From: Bacteroidales bacterium
Lineage (GTDB): Bacteria > Bacteroidota > Bacteroidia > Bacteroidales > Lentimicrobiaceae
Length of the DNA stretch: 64,000 nt
Assembly (NCBI GenBank): GCA_016709025.1
Contig: JADJEQ010000003.1
Location: 248,001 to 312,000 of the forward strand
Direction of reading: 5' to 3'
The position numbers were made by a program, and so were the translations under genes. The notes beneath the pieces were generated by a model. The model did no database searches. It was given only the letters and a program-made list of their open reading frames with translations, and was not told the origin of the DNA. Positions 60,666-64,000 of this stretch are shown one piece after another (the stretch's first letter is position 1; each line of letters opens with the position of its first letter).

Positions 60666-63600
60666 TTACAACTCAATTTCTACGATGTTATCGCGCTGAT
60701 TCAACAAAGACAAAAACCGGCCGGAAGCGATTACAGCTCCACCTTTCCGGTAGAGATTATCTTCGTACGAAAATTCAACAGCTGTTCCGTTGACTGAAAT
60801 CCTTTTGGGACTGTAGCAGTCGTCGTTGATTGAATATTTGAATGTAATATCAAAACCCATAAAATGAAGCGCGGCCGAAATTCCATCCATGGATCGTGGA
60901 ATCACAGGATCAATGACTATTTTTCCGGTTTCCGGCCTTAAACCCAGTAAGCGGGTAACAATCAGGGTAATGTATATGCCTGGTCCGCTGGAATATACCC
61001 GCCATCCACCCCTGAGGGTGAGTTTTCCGGTGCTGATTTCATCGTACCGTTCATCCGCATCGTACCGGCTCCTGAAAACGACATCGGAACTGCTGTAATA
61101 ACAGTTGGCCTGGCGGATATCACCGCAGGTTACCACATCCCTGTAAGCAACCGGATTGGCCTGCCTCAGCGCTTTAATAAAAGCCTCTGCCCTGCCTGTA
61201 ATGGCCTGACATTCAGCGTAACGGATATGTTCATGCACATACATCAGTCCGATCTCACGGCCAAAAAAAGTACTGCTCTCTGCCCGCTGAAAGATGGTCT
61301 GAATGCCGCCCCTGTATTTGAGCGGACGGTTCATCAAACGGGCTCCGTCAGGGCCTTTGAGGTGCTTTTCAACGATTTCCTGGTGATGCATCGCCTGTTC
61401 TTTCGTAAAAATTCCGCTGATAATACCACGGTCCATCGGAAGCAGGCTGTACTGAATATTGGTTTTGGTATCGGAAGGATGCAGCAATACACTGATGCTG
61501 CGGTCATCCTCAACCAGTCCATAACCCGCAACTATTTTATCTTTAATAAGATAGGTATTGAAATCCGATTTAATATGATCACAAATGGTCTTCATTTCAG
61601 CGGCCTTATTCAGATTCCCTGTCATTTCATAAACCACCTGGTATTGCTGAAATGCCTGGTAATTCATTTCGACCGTCCAGCTCGAAATCAGGCGTTGGGC
61701 CAGGTCTTTGCTTACTGGCTGAAGGGAATCATTCCAGTCACCGCCGCCAAACGGAACCAGGGAAGTACCCGGGATAAAAGAACCGGTGATCATACTGATC
61801 AGTCGTTCCATATGTGCTTCAACCGTCGCTTTTTCGGCGTAGGCAAAACCTTTTTCATGGAAATATGGCAGTTCGTCACTGAGTATTGACAGGTCTCCTG
61901 TTATCCTGATGTAATTGCTTAATCCGATGATGACCCAGTAATAGATGTCTCCATGCGAATCGCCGGCGCGGATATTTGCGTAACTGTCGAACATCCACCA
62001 CTGTGGCCACCCGCCATCGGTGTTCTGGTTCGAGAAGATGGTACGCAACATTTGCCTCGCATCGGCATATTTCTCCATGCTCAGCAGAAAATCAAGCGGT
62101 CCCTGGGCTACATCGCGCGTTCCCCAGGCAGCTCCGCCAAATTGCTCCAACCCGTGAGGGGTTAAAAAATGCGTAATGGCATTCATACCAAACCAGGGAA
62201 GTATTTCCTGAATGGCCGATGCATCTTCCTGTTCACTTTTCAGGGAAAGATTTAAACTCAGCTCGTTCCAGTTCGCCTGGGCATCCAGACAATCAATACC
62301 AAACTGATGATCGGTATTTTCAATCTTATCCGACCCGGTTTTTTGACATACCTCACCGATAAAGCTTATGCAAAAATCAGCCGTCTTGTTTACATCCATT
62401 ACGAAACAGGGGCTGCCATGACTCTTATTGTCTGAATACAGCGCTTCGTCGCCCGAGGCTACATATTCACTCCTGCTGTTCACCAGAATCCTGAACTGAG
62501 ATTCCGGAAACTTATCGAGGATCATGCTCCCGGCTTTGGGTTTGCAAACGTACTCCCCGTCTTTGCTTCCGGGTTTAACCGACCAGCCGTTGCCTTCATC
62601 AAAATGATGCGTAACAATCATTCTGACATTCTCACCCTCCAATACCCTGAAGTCCATATTCACGCGGGGCGATGTTTTGGATGTCCAGGTGCGGATCTGG
62701 AAGCAATGATGATCGTGCCTGTAAATCCACCTGCAGTGATTCAATCCGATTTCGTAAGCCGAAGGCACTCCCAGTAAATAGAACTGACCGTCAATTTCAA
62801 CAAATATCCGCTGTCCTGTTTCAGGCGTATGGTTGAACTGGCTGGAGCAGATGGAAAGAAAAATATTGAAATTGGTATTCCCTTGGGTCAGGTGCGAATT
62901 GAAAACTCCATAAGCATACGCAGTGGTAGATACAATGTTTTCATCTGCATGGTAACCTGCCTCAGCCTGAATAATGTGCCCGTGTGGACGGTCAACCAGC
63001 AGTTCCTTTGCCCGAAGGACGATGTGATTGTTCTGTTGATTGTAAAATGACAGCAGCTTCCCATTCTCTGTTTCTACATGTCGTTTATCGCTGCCGAAGA
63101 GTTGTTCTATCTCTTCACCGGTTAAATCCCGGGCCGGAAGAAAAGGTGAAGTGCCAAACAGATTTTTTTCCGGGAACAGGTACTCATTCTTGCCCGGAAA
63201 TGAAATTTCACTGTTAAATCCCGCCATCAGCTCGGGTAGCAGTTTCAAATCATCTGCTGAAGTGGCTTTGGGATGATCGGGTAAATAAATCGCTGAAAAA
63301 ATACTCTCGTAGTTTTCGCCTACAGCCAGTTTGAAAGGCTTTTCCTGCAAGGCTACCATGGACGATTCCCCGGAGAATTCGCCTCCCAGGCTCCCGGCAT
63401 GCAGGCCCTCAAAAATTCCGGTTTCCCTGAACGATCTGCCAATCAATTGCATCCCGTCAGTAGCCGCTGAAGCCGCCCCGTTTTTGCAGGCCATCATCAG
63501 CCATGGATTGCCGACGGATTCGCGGTTATTTTGCCGGCAGCATACAACAGAACCATATTGCTTATCTTCAAGTATCAGCCGCTCAAGGTACTGACTCACA

Positions 63601-64000
63601 TAATACTCGTTGATCAGGCTTTCCGTTGAAGGTTTCATCCCAACATCCTGAAGATAAACCACATCAAGTTCGCACGCCTGGCCCGAATTATTGGTGATCC
63701 GGACAGCCCACTGCCAACTCAGGCTTGTCTCCGAAAGCTGCAATGAACATACATAGCCAATCCCATCCCAGCTTCCTTCCGCAAAAAAAGCGTTATCCTT
63801 AAACGCGTAGCGGCTGTTGCTTCCAGATCCAAGGAGTGCTTTGTAACTGATCTGACTGTTTCTTTTTCTCAGGAACAGGTTTGCGCCTGATTTTGAAAAT
63901 GCGGTGGCAGCCTTGAGGCTTATCCGGATAGGGTCTACTTCAATGCTTTTGATGGAGCCATTCTCTAAAAAACTGAATGACAGGCCGGGGGGATTCTTGA
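60666..64000 (-). CDS. GH94 phosphorylase, likely 1,2-beta-oligoglucan phosphorylase (5' end off-window)
   Basis: The frame stays open from the stop at 60666 to the right edge, more than 1,100 residues; the apparent start at 63743 is a TTG inside the gene. The N-terminal beta-sandwich (for example NGSIKSIEVDPIRIS, GSWDGIGYVCSLQL) and the (alpha/alpha)6 catalytic domain (PWFGMNAITHFL, GAAWGTRDVAQGPLDFL, NTDGGWPQWWMFD, FGGGDWNDSL with the likely catalytic aspartate) fit GH94. Length and layout are those of 1,2-beta-oligoglucan phosphorylase rather than cellobiose phosphorylase (about 820). It phosphorolyses sophorooligosaccharides to glucose-1-phosphate. No signal peptide can be judged. It is the cytoplasmic end of the inferred beta-1,2-glucan pathway. 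Confidence 0.85.
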   Translation of the reverse strand, partial: KNPPGLSFSFLENGSIKSIEVDPIRISLKAATAFSKSGANLFLRKRNSQISYKALLGSGSNSRYAFKDNAFFAEGSWDGIGYVCSLQLSETSLSWQWAVRITNNSGQACELDVVYLQDVGMKPSTESLINEYYVSQYLERLILEDKQYGSVVCCRQNNRESVGNPWLMMACKNGAASAATDGMQLIGRSFRETGIFEGLHAGSLGGEFSGESSMVALQEKPFKLAVGENYESIFSAIYLPDHPKATSADDLKLLPELMAGFNSEISFPGKNEYLFPEKNLFGTSPFLPARDLTGEEIEQLFGSDKRHVETENGKLLSFYNQQNNHIVLRAKELLVDRPHGHIIQAEAGYHADENIVSTTAYAYGVFNSHLTQGNTNFNIFLSICSSQFNHTPETGQRIFVEIDGQFYLLGVPSAYEIGLNHCRWIYRHDHHCFQIRTWTSKTSPRVNMDFRVLEGENVRMIVTHHFDEGNGWSVKPGSKDGEYVCKPKAGSMILDKFPESQFRILVNSRSEYVASGDEALYSDNKSHGSPCFVMDVNKTADFCISFIGEVCQKTGSDKIENTDHQFGIDCLDAQANWNELSLNLSLKSEQEDASAIQEILPWFGMNAITHFLTPHGLEQFGGAAWGTRDVAQGPLDFLLSMEKYADARQMLRTIFSNQNTDGGWPQWWMFDSYANIRAGDSHGDIYYWVIIGLSNYIRITGDLSILSDELPYFHEKGFAYAEKATVEAHMERLISMITGSFIPGTSLVPFGGGDWNDSLQPVSKDLAQRLISSWTVEMNYQAFQQYQVVYEMTGNLNKAAEMKTICDHIKSDFNTYLIKDKIVAGYGLVEDDRSISVLLHPSDTKTNIQYSLLPMDRGIISGIFTKEQAMHHQEIVEKHLKGPDGARLMNRPLKYRGGIQTIFQRAESSTFFGREIGLMYVHEHIRYAECQAITGRAEAFIKALRQANPVAYRDVVTCGDIRQANCYYSSSDVVFRSRYDADERYDEISTGKLTLRGGWRVYSSGPGIYITLIVTRLLGLRPETGKIVIDPVIPRSMDGISAALHFMGFDITFKYSINDDCYSPKRISVNGTAVEFSYEDNLYRKGGAVIASGRFLSLLNQRDNIVEIEL

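Noticed and set aside
60666..63743. A start of the GH94 gene at 63743
   Set aside because: The codon is TTG, and the same frame continues with family-like sequence to the right edge of the window.

Overview
The window looks like a chromosomal segment of a Bacteroidetes bacterium, most likely a Bacteroidales-type heterotroph. The evidence is the gene content (Bacteroidetes-type RecR, ParE, GlmM and NAD(P)HX repair enzyme, a TonB C-terminal protein, several SpI/SpII-exported glycoside hydrolases), the near absence of Shine-Dalgarno sequences, and several promoters of the Bacteroidetes type (TTTG or TTG, about 20 bases, then TAnnTTTG). No rRNA, tRNA or CRISPR array was recognised.

Left third (1-15.9 kb) is mostly housekeeping: a frameshifted MORN-repeat protein cut by the window edge, recR, a pirin, a small ribbon-helix-helix-like protein ending in a beta-clamp-type motif, glmM, a repeat-rich accessory pocket (4.7-6.5 kb) with a MITE-like palindrome, two small membrane proteins and a decayed DUF559 gene, then a TPR protein, aroE, an OmpR-type response regulator, a membrane protein paired with a protein resembling class III nucleotide cyclases, nnr, parE and an SCP-SPOR exported protein.

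Middle (16-31 kb): a minus-strand run with DUF2157 plus GDYXXLXY membrane proteins, and a polysaccharide cassette (GT4, a formyltransferase-propeller protein broken by one frameshift, a flippase). Next come TonB-C, GNAT and EamA genes, a nicotinamide riboside salvage pair (pnuC plus a NadR-type kinase), very long low-complexity intergenic repeats, a thiamine-binding-like protein, a lipoprotein, an Old Yellow Enzyme and a PAS histidine kinase.

Right half (31-64 kb): a GH13 lipoprotein overlapping a flavodoxin gene, two giant PAS-array histidine kinases (about 1,450 residues each), a membrane spermidine-synthase-like protein, a REP-flanked Y1 transposase whose C-terminus is an 18-bp coding repeat, and then a glycan-degradation locus that fills 46-64 kb. 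This has three GH144 enzymes, a GH43-like/F5-8C/Fn3 protein, GH3, GH31, a propeller lipoprotein and a GH94 phosphorylase running off the right edge. GH144, GH3 and GH94 together are the set expected for beta-1,2-glucan (sophorooligosaccharide) breakdown. The plus-strand and minus-strand blocks converge at about 53.8-54.2 kb. No SusC/SusD pair is visible; it could lie beyond 64 kb.

Two themes recur. First, intergenic DNA is loaded with degenerate short-word tandem repeats and small palindromic elements. Second, four loci (MORN, DUF559, formyltransferase-propeller, third GH144) are broken by single-base frameshifts or an abrupt gene-gene junction, which is either real decay or sequence error.
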